Positions 24,962 through 34,193 of a DNA stretch of 64,000 nt are shown piece after piece. The stretch is taken from the NCBI RefSeq assembly GCF_018130145.1, contig NZ_JAFCMB010000006.1, positions 1 to 64,000 of the forward strand, given 5' to 3'. The translations under genes and the position numbers were made by a program. Position 1 is the stretch's first letter. Each line of letters opens with the position of its first letter. This stretch comes from Bradyrhizobium sp. AUGA SZCCT0176. GTDB lineage: Bacteria; Pseudomonadota; Alphaproteobacteria; Rhizobiales; Xanthobacteraceae. The notes under the pieces were generated by a model. That model was not told the origin of the DNA, ran no database searches, and saw only the letters and a program-made list of their open reading frames with translations.

Positions 24962-26266
24962 GTGAAACGTTGGTCGAACCGAGTGAGGCGGTGCGCGGTC
25001 ACCTTGTTGTTGTGCGTCCTGCTGCCGGCGGCGGGTAGCGCCCTTGGTGGCGAGAGTTCGGACGACACCATCAAGGTCGGCGTCCTGCATTCGCTTTCCG
25101 GCACCATGGCCATCAGCGAAACCACGCTGAAGGATACCGTCCTCTTTCTGATCGACGAGCAGAACAAGAAGGGCGGCGTGCTCGGCAGGAAGCTCGAGGC
25201 GGTCGTGGTCGATCCGGCGTCGAACTGGCCGCTGTTTGCGGAAAAGGCCCGCGAGCTGATCACCAAGGACAAGGTCGCCGTCGTATTCGGCTGCTGGACC
25301 TCGGTGTCGCGCAAATCCGTGCTCCCGGTGTTCAAGGAGCTGAACTCGATCCTGTTCTACCCCGTGCAATACGAGGGTGAAGAGAGCGAGCGCAACGTGT
25401 TCTACACCGGGGCGGCGCCGAATCAGCAGGCGATCCCCGCGGTCGACTACCTGATGAAGCACGAGAAGGTGAAGCGCTGGGTGCTGGCCGGCACCGACTA
25501 CGTCTATCCGCGCACCACCAACAGGATCCTCGAAGCCTATCTGAAGTCGAAAGGCGTCGCGCAGGAAGACATCATGATCAACTACACGCCGTTCGGTCAT
25601 TCGAATTGGCGGATGATCGTGGCCGATATCAAGAAATTCGGCTCGGCCGGCAAGAAGACGGCTGTTGTCTCCACCATCAACGGCGACGCCAATGTTCCCT
25701 TCTACAAGGAACTCGGCAACCAGGGCATCAAGGCGACCGACATTCCGGTTGTCGCGTTCTCGGTCGGTGAAGGCGAACTCGCCGGCATCGACACCAGGCC
25801 GCTGCTCGGCTATCTGGCCGCCTGGAACTACTTCCAGTCGATCAAGGATCCGGCCAACGAGAAGTTCATCAAGGCCTGGCAGGCCTACACCAGGAATCCG
25901 AAACGCGTGACCAACGATCCGATGGAAGCGCACGTCATCGGTTTCGAAATGTGGATCAAGGCGGTCGAGAAGGTGAAGTCGACCGACGCCGACAAGGTGA
26001 TCGACGCGCTGCCGGGCATCGAAACTCCAAATCTGACCGGTGGTATCGCGAAGATGCTTCCGAACCATCACATCACCAAGCCGGTGTTCATTGGTGAAGT
26101 CAAAATCAATGGTCAGTTCGACGTGGTGTGGAAGGCACCGGGCCTGGTGGCCGGCGATGCATGGTCGAACGAACTCGAGGGCTCCAGGGACCTGATCGGC
26201 GACTGGGTTGGCAAGAAGTGCGGCAACTACAATACCAAGACCAACAAATGCGGAGGCAGCCATTGA
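24962..26266 (+). CDS. urtA: Urea-type ABC transporter substrate-binding protein
   Basis: A 434-residue periplasmic binding protein of the urea/short-chain amide group. It has an N-terminal export signal (about residues 10-30). The family start is IKVGVLHSLSGTMAISE, followed by CWTSVSRKSVLPVF, YPVQYEGEESERNVFYTGA and NDPMEAHVIGF. These features are close to UrtA. Unusually, none of the permease or ATPase genes urtBCDE follows; the next gene is an unrelated DUF2147 protein. It is therefore either a relocated or duplicate urtA serving a transporter encoded elsewhere, or a related amide sensor. The start is GTG with GGAG upstream. Confidence 0.8.
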   Translation: MKRWSNRVRRCAVTLLLCVLLPAAGSALGGESSDDTIKVGVLHSLSGTMAISETTLKDTVLFLIDEQNKKGGVLGRKLEAVVVDPASNWPLFAEKARELITKDKVAVVFGCWTSVSRKSVLPVFKELNSILFYPVQYEGEESERNVFYTGAAPNQQAIPAVDYLMKHEKVKRWVLAGTDYVYPRTTNRILEAYLKSKGVAQEDIMINYTPFGHSNWRMIVADIKKFGSAGKKTAVVSTINGDANVPFYKELGNQGIKATDIPVVAFSVGEGELAGIDTRPLLGYLAAWNYFQSIKDPANEKFIKAWQAYTRNPKRVTNDPMEAHVIGFEMWIKAVEKVKSTDADKVIDALPGIETPNLTGGIAKMLPNHHITKPVFIGEVKINGQFDVVWKAPGLVAGDAWSNELEGSRDLIGDWVGKKCGNYNTKTNKCGGSH

Positions 26267-26447
26267 AGCCGGTTTGCGTATCGAGCCGGTTCCTGGCTCT
26301 TGCCGGTGATGATTCCAACGAAAATATGACCGAATGGCCGCGGCGCGTTCGCCGCGGTCTCGCGTTCGTCCGTCCAGGCACTGGAACCGTCCGCGAAATG
26401 GCCTTAGTCTGCGGCCATTCATTTTGTGAATTAGTCAGGTGATGACG

Positions 26448-27059
26448 ATGCGAAGTGCGCTTTCTGTGGTTCGACTGATATTGCCGATCGTGATGGGGCT
26501 TGCGTTCGTTTGCGACCTTGCGGCGCAAACGGCGGAGCCGTCAGCCGCCGGGCTGTGGCAAAAGGTCGAGAAGGGCAAGCCGGTCGGATGGTTTTTGGTG
26601 GTCGATCGCGACGGCATCTATGAAGGCGCGTTTGCCAAGCTTTTTCCTGAGCCAGGCGATGCTCCCAATCCGGTCTGCTCAAAATGCACCGACGATCGAA
26701 AAGATCAGCCGTGGCTCGGGCTCTCCTTCATCCGCGACATGAAGCGAGACGGACTGAAATACGAGAATGGCAATGTGCTCGATCCGCGCGATGGCAAGAT
26801 CTACAAAGCCAAGATGACGGTCAGCCCCGACGGACAGACTTTGACCATGCGTGGCTATCTCGGCTTCTCGCTATTGGGCAAGGATGAGATCTGGACCCGG
26901 CTGCCGGACTCCTCGATCGCTTCGCTCGATCCGGCCATCATCGCGAAATATCTGCCGGCACAGGCGGCGGCGATGAAGCAGCCAGCTCCGAAAGCGCCTG
27001 TCGCAAAGAAGACGACGGCGCCCGCGCCTGCACCTGGAGCACCTGCCCCCGCGCGTTGA
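26448..27059 (+). CDS. Exported DUF2147 protein
   Basis: A 203-residue protein with a signal peptide (about residues 1-25). The DUF2147 domain spans about 30-150: AAGLWQKVEKGKPVGWFLV, paired cysteines in NPVCSKCTDDRKDQPWLGL, and GKIYKAKMTVSPDGQTLTMR. The C-terminal 35 residues are Pro/Ala/Lys-rich. Function is unknown; the domain is a small beta structure found in periplasmic proteins. The ATG at 26448 is preferred because AGG lies eight bases upstream; ATG 26442 would be too close to it. Confidence 0.85.
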   Translation: MRSALSVVRLILPIVMGLAFVCDLAAQTAEPSAAGLWQKVEKGKPVGWFLVVDRDGIYEGAFAKLFPEPGDAPNPVCSKCTDDRKDQPWLGLSFIRDMKRDGLKYENGNVLDPRDGKIYKAKMTVSPDGQTLTMRGYLGFSLLGKDEIWTRLPDSSIASLDPAIIAKYLPAQAAAMKQPAPKAPVAKKTTAPAPAPGAPAPAR

Positions 27060-27074
27060 GCAAAACTGCTGGAG

Positions 27075-27210
27075 GAGATGATTCGGCAAAGCATGCCCTC
27101 GGGCCACGACCCGATGGGCGGCACCGGTTGTCCCTTGCGACAAACGCGAAACGTTTGCGCGGAGATCACGCTCAACCAAAATGATAGAGCGGGATGACGA
27201 TCCGAAGAAA
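27075..27210. repeat. Degenerate dispersed repeat between DUF2147 and SGNH genes
   Basis: Contains aagcatgccctcgg, also present in the copy at 38704-38827, then cggcaccggtt and the words aacgcgaaacgtttgcgcgg and gatagagcgggatgacgat. I recall these from repeated intergenic elements of Rhizobiales. It separates convergent genes; no ORF in it is supported. Confidence 0.5.
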
Positions 27211-27222
27211 AGTCATCGAACG

Positions 27223-29178
27223 CTAACGCGTCCCCGGCAATATCGGGATCGGCGATACCGGCTGCGAAATCACTTCGGGCACGGCGGCATCCAGTTGCAG
27301 CACGGCGGCCGCGGCCGGCAGCGCCGCGTCCGCCATCGCGGCGTGGCCTTCGGCGGTGGGATGCACGGCGCCGCCATACACCGCCGACAGAACCCCCCAG
27401 GTCGCGTCGTGGATGTCGGCAGGCTGCTGCGACGACGGCAAGCCCAGCGGATAGGTCATTGCCGCGAAGTAGCTGTCATTGGCGTCGCGGATCCAGCGCG
27501 CGCGCGGCAGATAGGCGCGATATTCGCCGGCGCTGCGGCCGCACAGCATTGGCTGGCTGGCGGCGGTGACGATGTCGGGATCGAAGCTCTCGCCGCGGGC
27601 CGAGAAACATTGGCGATCGAATTCGGGATCGCTCTCCGCACGCGCGCAGAAACCGTGGTTCGCAAACGTCGCCTGATGCGCATCGACAAAGGTCATGCGG
27701 TCGGCGCGCGGGTTGCGGCACAGGATGCCGGATTGGCACAGCGCGAGCGCCTTCAGCTGCGGCAGGAATTCGCCCTCGACGAAGTTCGAGACGGCGGCGA
27801 GCCGCTGCGGCTCGGCGTTGAACGAGGGGTGAATATCGAAGCCCGCCCGTCCGCCGGGGCACGGCGTGCCGTTATTGGCCAGCGTCGGGTTGGCGTAGGA
27901 GGTGTAGACGACGCGCGACATATCGCCGACCAGCGGCTTCAGCGCCTCGCGCAGCTTGGCGAATCCTTGCGGGAGGTCCCGCATCAGCGCGCCGCGTGCC
28001 TCCTCGACCGATGCCAGCACGCCGCTGCGCCGGAACAGGGCGCGCTCCGTCGCCGTGTCGACGATCACGTCGGCGACGAGCCCCGAAAAATAAATGTCGT
28101 TGGCGCCGACCGACAGCAGCACCAGATCGAGCTTGCGATCGGGCTGGCGGCCTTTGGCCGCCGTGACGGCTTCGCGCAGTTCAGCGAGCTGGGCGTTGAC
28201 CGTGCCCCGGCAACTGCCCGATTTCGACGGCGGGCAGTCACGGGCGCGCTGCGAGCCGAACAGGCCGTCGGCGATGGTGGCGCCGGTGCAGGCCAGCGGC
28301 AGATACGTCACCGCTATATGCGGAAACTGTACGGCGAGCGCCAATGCGGTCCGCGTCTGATAGCTGTAGAGCGAGCGGTGGCAGGCTGCATTGAGCCAGA
28401 GCGCGCTCTGCCGCTGCCAGACGGCCATCGTATCCGGGGCTTCACAGGCCCGTCCGCCCTTATAGCCGGCGCGGCTTGGACGGTAATATTGTGAGGCGGC
28501 CGATCCCAGATAGGAGCGGAAGCAAAAGCCATCATCGGACAGCGCGATAGGCCGGTCCGGATTTCCCTCGCCGGAGGCGACGCTGTCGCCGAGGCCCGCG
28601 ATGAAGATGTCGCGCACCGAGATCTCGGTGGCGACGCGCTGGCCGCCGTCCGAGCCGGCGGAGACATCGACGCTGGCCACGGTGGTACGTCCATAGCGGA
28701 CCCTGAAATTGACCGGCTCGGCGCAGTCGAACGTGGATCCCTGTGGTCCGTCGCCGTCGTCGAACGACCAGGCGCAGGTGGCGCCGACCGGAACCTGTCC
28801 CGTCAGGCGGACGGTGATCGGATGATCGATTGGCGTCAGATAGCTTTCCTTGACGTTGTCGCGGGTGCAGGGCTCGCTGACACGGCCGGCAAGATCGATG
28901 CAAAGCCGGTTCACGGTGTTTCGTGCCCAGCCGCGGCCGTCGCTTTGCAATCCCAGCGCCTGTTCGGCGGCCAGAACGCTGCGGCCGCGGCTAGCCTCGG
29001 CGTGCAGTTGGAAATCCCGTTCTTCACGGAACAGCCGGAAACGGTTGCGGACCTCCCAGTAAATCTGCATGGCGCCTTGGGGCGCGGTCTGCGCTTCCGC
29101 AGGGGGAGGCGATAGCGCCGCCAGCGCGCCGGCGAGCAGCGCGACTGATACTATCGATCGAGGTAAAATACCGGCCAT
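27223..29178 (-). CDS. Exported SGNH/GDSL-family hydrolase
   Basis: A 651-residue protein with a signal peptide (about 1-29). About 150 residues resemble a beta-sandwich (TGQVPVGATCAWSFDDGDG is a PKD-like fragment), and an SGNH hydrolase domain follows. Block I is GLGDSVASGEGNP with the nucleophile serine, block III is SVGANDIYFS, and block V is HPTAEGHAAM with the catalytic histidine. Many cysteines suggest periplasmic disulfides. The family deacylates lipids or polysaccharides; the substrate is unknown. It is convergent with the DUF2147 gene and followed upstream by a 526-base gap. Confidence 0.85.
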   Translation of the reverse strand: MAGILPRSIVSVALLAGALAALSPPPAEAQTAPQGAMQIYWEVRNRFRLFREERDFQLHAEASRGRSVLAAEQALGLQSDGRGWARNTVNRLCIDLAGRVSEPCTRDNVKESYLTPIDHPITVRLTGQVPVGATCAWSFDDGDGPQGSTFDCAEPVNFRVRYGRTTVASVDVSAGSDGGQRVATEISVRDIFIAGLGDSVASGEGNPDRPIALSDDGFCFRSYLGSAASQYYRPSRAGYKGGRACEAPDTMAVWQRQSALWLNAACHRSLYSYQTRTALALAVQFPHIAVTYLPLACTGATIADGLFGSQRARDCPPSKSGSCRGTVNAQLAELREAVTAAKGRQPDRKLDLVLLSVGANDIYFSGLVADVIVDTATERALFRRSGVLASVEEARGALMRDLPQGFAKLREALKPLVGDMSRVVYTSYANPTLANNGTPCPGGRAGFDIHPSFNAEPQRLAAVSNFVEGEFLPQLKALALCQSGILCRNPRADRMTFVDAHQATFANHGFCARAESDPEFDRQCFSARGESFDPDIVTAASQPMLCGRSAGEYRAYLPRARWIRDANDSYFAAMTYPLGLPSSQQPADIHDATWGVLSAVYGGAVHPTAEGHAAMADAALPAAAAVLQLDAAVPEVISQPVSPIPILPGTR

Positions 29179-29704
29179 GGCGCGTTTGACGTTAGCGGTA
29201 AGGCAGAAATAAGAGAATGAGGCAGCGCTAGCTCAAAAGACCATATGACGCAGATAACGTCGCTGTTACCGGCATGTGGCATCGGGCGGGCGCCGTCAGT
29301 TGAACCATTTCCAGGACCGGGCGGATCTTGACCGGTTGCCGCCGCTTCCCGGCTGCGTTCCAGACCTTGCCCGGCACGAGCTTCGTCATCGATGGCGCCG
29401 CCGCGTCGCGCGATGCAGCGCTCGCCCCGGCGCGGTGAGGGCAGGGGCATCGCCCACTTTTTCCGCAGCTCACGAAGGCCGCCGTGACGCGTCATTGGCG
29501 CGGATTTTGTGACACCTTCTCATTCAGCGCAGGGCGCGCCCGGCAATTGTGTCACCCCTGCCACAGGTCCCCGTGATTGTGCAGCCGCGCCCGGCGCTTG
29601 GGAGTTCCGGCCATTGCGGCCACTGGGCATCTCTCTAACAGTGATCTGCCCGGAACGGTGTCCGGTGGCGGGATCGTACGATTCGGCCGGAATCGGGACT
29701 GGGA
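29179..29704. other. Intergenic region, no supported gene
   Basis: The 526 bases hold the divergent control regions of the SGNH hydrolase and the autotransporter. Open frames here have no family signature and atypical composition. A GC-rich stretch around 29550-29640 can pair locally (gcgcccggc, ccggccattgcggcc), but I see no clear promoter, terminator or RNA gene. Confidence 0.6.
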
Positions 29705-32700
29705 ATGGGAATGAGCATACTGGCGCTAGGTGGCGCGCGAACCCGGCGGCTGGCATCGCTGCTGGGGGGGACGGCGCTGGTCAGCGTGGCGGCGCTGTCG
29801 ATGTCGGTCACCGACGCGAGCGCGGCGTGCACGACGCTCTTCACGGGCGTCGTGGATTGCCTCGCCAATACAACCACCACCAACAACACGAACACCAATG
29901 GCGCCACGAACCCGTCCAGCGACCGGGTTCAGGAATTCAACAACTTCACCAACATCACCTCCACCATCGCCGCGACAGTCGACGGCTATGGCCTCCAGCT
30001 CTCGCTCACCAACGCCGGGTCCAACTCCATCGGCGTCATCAACAGCGGCACCGTCACGACCAATCAGAACGTCAATGCTCTGGAGCTTAATGGCAATGGC
30101 GCGCTGGTCGGCTATATCGGCACCGGGACGGTCTCAACCACCACCGCCGGCGGCGGCAATGCCATGGCGTTTACGAACATCGGCGCCGGCGGCGTCACGG
30201 TCATTAACAACGGCGTCTTCAGCTCGGTCAGCAATTACGGCCTTTCGATCGACACGACGGGGGGCAGCACCGGCACCATCACCGTTACTGGAACCGGCAC
30301 CATCTCCGGCGGCTTCGGCGGCATCTACGCAGCGGCAGACGGTGTCGCCACCGTCGATATCACCAGCGCCGGAGCTATCTCCGGCGGCAACGTTCCCAAC
30401 GGCATCGGCATCTTGGCCGGCTCGGGCGGAGGCAATGTGCTCGTTGCCACCGGGAGCACCGTCTCCGGCTTCGACGCCATCATCGCAAACACCAGCGGCA
30501 CCGGCACGATGACGGTCACCACCGGCGGTGCCATCACCGGCACCTCCGGAGTCGGTATCAGCACCGTCGCGGTTGACGGCGCCACCACGATCGATGCCGG
30601 ACACGACGTGACCGCCGGCAGCGTAGCTATCCGGACATTCGGGAACGGCAGCGGGCTGGTCGACATCAATCATACTGCCGGGACCATCACCGCCGGAACG
30701 GAGGGGATCGCTGCATCACAAACCGGCAGCGGCGCCATCGACATCAGCCAGACCGGCGGTGCGCTCAACGCCACGAACAGGGCGGTACTCGCGTTGATGA
30801 CAGGCAGCGGCAACGTGATCGTCTCGCTTACCGGCGGCACGGTCGGCAATGTCAGCGGCAATGTCGTCAATACCTCGGCCACGACAGGAACGACCACGAT
30901 CACCAGCGATGTTAACCTCACCTCGACCGGCGGTAGCGGCATCAGCGCGACGTCGACGACGGGCACGATCAACGTCAATGGATCCGGCGCCATCAGCGGC
31001 CTAATCCGCGGCGTCGAGGCAACGGCAAGCGGCGCCGGCAACATCAATGTCACGAGCTCCGGAGCGATCGTCGGTGGCGCTGCCAGGGGAATCCACGCGC
31101 AATCGACCGGCGGCAACGTGCTCGTCGCGACCGGGAGCACCGTCTCCGGCGCCGACTACGGGATAGTGGCTTTCAGCAACGGCAGTGGCAGTGGCACGGT
31201 GACGGTCACCACCGGCGGCGCGGTCACCGGCACGAGTCTGGCGGGTATCCTCACCAGTGCGGTGAACGGCACCAACTCAGTCAATGTCGGCCACGACGTG
31301 ACGGGCGGGTTCTACGCTATCTTTTCGACCGGCAACGGCAGCGGACTGATCGACATCAATCACACCGCCGGGACCATTGCCTCCGGAACGATCGGTATAT
31401 TCGCTCAACAAACCGGCACCGGCACCATCGACATCAGCCAGACCGGCGGCGCGCTCAACGGCACGGGCTACGCCGTAGCCGCTGAGATGCAGGGCGGCGG
31501 CAACGTGATCGTCTCGCTCACCGGCGGTACGGTCGGCAATGCCAGCGGCGATGTGATCGGTACTATCGCCACCACGGGCACCACTACGATCACCAGCAAC
31601 GTCGGCCTTACCTCGACCGGCGGACACGGCATCAGGGCGACGTCGACGACGGGCACGATCAACATCGACGGAACGGGCGCCATCAGCGGCCAGAGCAACG
31701 GTGTCTCTGCATCGGCCACTGGCGCCGGCACCGTCAATGTCACCAATGGTGGCGCTATTGTCGGCGTGACCAGCATGGGCGTCGGCGCCGGTTCGTGGGG
31801 CGGCAACGTGCTCGTCGCCACGGGGAGCACCGTCTCCGGCGGCATCATCGGGATACGGGCCGTCACCATCAGCAGCGGCACCGTGACGGTCACCACCGGC
31901 GGCGCGGTCACTGGCACGAGCTTCGTGGGCATCTCCACCAGCGCGCAGAACGGCACCACGTCGGTCAATGTCGGCCACAACGTGACGGGCGGCAGCAACG
32001 GTATCCGGTCGTATAGCGTCGGCAACGGACTGATCGACATCAACCATACCGCCGGGACCATCGCCGCCGGATTGACGGGCATCGAGGCAGTTCATGATGG
32101 CAGCGGCACCATCGACATCAGCCAGACTGGCGGCGCGCTCAATGGCGCGACGAATGCCGTCTCCGCGGCGACGACGGGCAGCGGCAATTTGATCGTCTCG
32201 CTCACCGGCGGCACGGTCGGCAATGCCAGCGGCCACGCGGTTCAAACGTCTGCCACCACCGGTTCGACCACGATCACTTCAGGCGTTGCGTTGACGTCGA
32301 CGGCCCAGGACGGGATCAACGCCACCGCGACCTCGGGCAATATCGCGATCACCAACAGTTCTGTTGTCACCGGCGCAACCAACGCGGTGTTCGGCAGCAC
32401 CAGCGGTGCCTTCAACATCACCAACAACGGCACGCTCAACGGCAATGTCAGCGTGACCGGCTCGAACGCGGCCTCGACATTCGCCAACAGCGGTATCTGG
32501 AATGCCGGCACCGGCTCGTCGCAGTTCAGCGGCAGCCTCAACAACACCGGCACGGTCAATGTGCAGAACGGCGCGGCCGGGCAGGTCATTACCTTCGCCG
32601 GCAATTACTCCGGCAACGGCGCCTATCGCGTCGACCTCGATGCGGCCGGCAATGCCGATCGCATGAACATCGGCGGCACCGCCAACCTGACCGGCGGCTC

Positions 32701-34114
32701 GGTGAACGCGCTGTTTCTGCCCGGCACCTATGTCAGCCGCAACTACACGATCCTCTCCGCGACCGGCGGGCTCGGCGGCACCACCTTCACCGGCGGACTA
32801 ACTACCACCGCTCTGCCGGCAGGATTTACTGCGTCTCTGAATTACACATCGACCGACGTGCTCCTCGATCTGGCCGCGGTCCTCGGCATCAGCGGCAATT
32901 TCAGCCAGAATCAGCAGAATGTCGCCAGCACGCTCAACAACTACTTCAACAATGGCGGCGCGTTCCCGCCGGGATTTGTCACGGTGTACGGCCTTACGGG
33001 ATCGGCGCTGGGTAACGCACTGACGCAATTGTCCGGCGAGTCGGCCACCGGTGCGCAGCAGGGCGCGTTCCAGCTCGGCACCGGTTATCTGTCGCTGCTG
33101 ACCGACCCGTTCTCGACCAATCGCGTTAGGGCCGATGGCGCTATCGGGTTCGCGCAAGAGCCTTCCTCAGGGCGGCCGTCCTCGGCGCTGCCATCATCGG
33201 TGCGCTCGGCCTTTGCCGCCTACACCAAGGCGCCGCCCGCGGCCTATGCGCCGCGCTGGGACATCTGGGGCGCGGCGTTCGGCGGCGCCAACCAGACGCG
33301 CGGCGAGGCGGTGGTCGGCAGCAACGATATCTACACGCGCGCCGGCGGCGTCGCAGCCGGTGCGGACTATCGCATCTCGCCCAATGCGCTGATCGGCCTC
33401 TCGCTGGCCGGCGGCAACATCAACTGGTCGCTGACCGGCAACGGCGTCACCGGCGGCGGCAACAGCGATACCTTCCTCGCCGGGCTCTATGGCAAGTACA
33501 ACGCCGGACAGGCCTACCTGTCGGGCGCGCTGACTTACGCCAACTACTGGACCTCGACCAACCGGACCGTGACGGTGGCGGGCCTCGACCAGCTCAAGGC
33601 CGACTACAACGCCCGGGCCTTTGGCGGCCGCATCGAGGCCGGCTATCGCCTGCCTGTGGCTTACGCCAACATCGTCTGGACGCCCTATGGCGCCGCGCAG
33701 GGCCAGAGCTTCAGCACGCCTGGCTACGGCGAGACCGCGGTCACGGGCTCCAACCAGTTCGCGCTCAACTTCGCCAGTCGCATTGCGACCGCCTTTCGCG
33801 GCGAGCTTGGCGTGCGCCTCGACAAGACGATGGCAATCGACAATGGCAGCCAGCTCAACCTGTTCGGCCGGTTCGCCTATGCGCATGATGCGATCAGCAA
33901 TCCCGCGGCGGCGGCCAACTTCACCACGCTGGGTCTCGGGGCGGCCCCGTTCACCGTTTACGGCGCGAGGCCCTCGCGCGATCTCGCACTGACGTCAACA
34001 GGTGCGGAGTGGCGGCTTGCCAACGGGGTCTCCTTCCTCGCCAAGTTCGACGGCGAGTTCGGCGATCGCTCGCAGACCTACACGGCCACGGGACGCCTCC
34101 GCTATACCTGGTGA
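29705..34114 (+). CDS. Classical autotransporter (type Va) with repetitive passenger
   Basis: A 1469-residue protein. It has a signal sequence in the first 40 residues, ending near DASAACTT. A Gly/Thr/Ser/Asn-rich beta-helix passenger runs to about residue 1150, and a 12-strand-type barrel occupies about 1190-1469, starting WDIWGAAFGGANQTRGE and closing GRLRYTW. The terminal aromatic residue suits outer membrane insertion. The passenger is built of about three copies of a 227-230-residue unit (see repeat entry). No catalytic motif is visible, so adhesion or surface structure is more likely than protease activity. The ATG at 29705 has CGGGA six bases upstream; ATG 29711 is also possible. Confidence 0.88.
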   Translation: MGMSILALGGARTRRLASLLGGTALVSVAALSMSVTDASAACTTLFTGVVDCLANTTTTNNTNTNGATNPSSDRVQEFNNFTNITSTIAATVDGYGLQLSLTNAGSNSIGVINSGTVTTNQNVNALELNGNGALVGYIGTGTVSTTTAGGGNAMAFTNIGAGGVTVINNGVFSSVSNYGLSIDTTGGSTGTITVTGTGTISGGFGGIYAAADGVATVDITSAGAISGGNVPNGIGILAGSGGGNVLVATGSTVSGFDAIIANTSGTGTMTVTTGGAITGTSGVGISTVAVDGATTIDAGHDVTAGSVAIRTFGNGSGLVDINHTAGTITAGTEGIAASQTGSGAIDISQTGGALNATNRAVLALMTGSGNVIVSLTGGTVGNVSGNVVNTSATTGTTTITSDVNLTSTGGSGISATSTTGTINVNGSGAISGLIRGVEATASGAGNINVTSSGAIVGGAARGIHAQSTGGNVLVATGSTVSGADYGIVAFSNGSGSGTVTVTTGGAVTGTSLAGILTSAVNGTNSVNVGHDVTGGFYAIFSTGNGSGLIDINHTAGTIASGTIGIFAQQTGTGTIDISQTGGALNGTGYAVAAEMQGGGNVIVSLTGGTVGNASGDVIGTIATTGTTTITSNVGLTSTGGHGIRATSTTGTINIDGTGAISGQSNGVSASATGAGTVNVTNGGAIVGVTSMGVGAGSWGGNVLVATGSTVSGGIIGIRAVTISSGTVTVTTGGAVTGTSFVGISTSAQNGTTSVNVGHNVTGGSNGIRSYSVGNGLIDINHTAGTIAAGLTGIEAVHDGSGTIDISQTGGALNGATNAVSAATTGSGNLIVSLTGGTVGNASGHAVQTSATTGSTTITSGVALTSTAQDGINATATSGNIAITNSSVVTGATNAVFGSTSGAFNITNNGTLNGNVSVTGSNAASTFANSGIWNAGTGSSQFSGSLNNTGTVNVQNGAAGQVITFAGNYSGNGAYRVDLDAAGNADRMNIGGTANLTGGSVNALFLPGTYVSRNYTILSATGGLGGTTFTGGLTTTALPAGFTASLNYTSTDVLLDLAAVLGISGNFSQNQQNVASTLNNYFNNGGAFPPGFVTVYGLTGSALGNALTQLSGESATGAQQGAFQLGTGYLSLLTDPFSTNRVRADGAIGFAQEPSSGRPSSALPSSVRSAFAAYTKAPPAAYAPRWDIWGAAFGGANQTRGEAVVGSNDIYTRAGGVAAGADYRISPNALIGLSLAGGNINWSLTGNGVTGGGNSDTFLAGLYGKYNAGQAYLSGALTYANYWTSTNRTVTVAGLDQLKADYNARAFGGRIEAGYRLPVAYANIVWTPYGAAQGQSFSTPGYGETAVTGSNQFALNFASRIATAFRGELGVRLDKTMAIDNGSQLNLFGRFAYAHDAISNPAAAANFTTLGLGAAPFTVYGARPSRDLALTSTGAEWRLANGVSFLAKFDGEFGDRSQTYTATGRLRYTW
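30380..32400 (+). repeat. Three large passenger repeats of the autotransporter
   Basis: The unit contains VLVATGSTVSG, TVTVTTGGAVTGTS, DINHTAGTI, TIDISQTGGALN, NVIVSLTGGTVGN and TGTINVNGSGAISG in fixed order. The word gtgctcg opening VLVA starts at 30437, 31118 and 31808, giving periods of 681 and 690 bases. A shorter, partial unit precedes and a degenerate one follows. DNA similarity is strong, so copy number may vary between strains. Confidence 0.85.
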
Positions 34115-34193
34115 TGATCGTCAGCCCGTTTCCGGCTTCGGAGTGCTTCGGCCGCAGCCGTACAGCCGAATGTTCGGGAATCCCGGATATCTG

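Noticed and set aside
31277..32245. Long minus-strand frames opposite the autotransporter passenger
   Set aside because: They mirror the Gly/Thr repeats of the real gene and lack starts or motifs.
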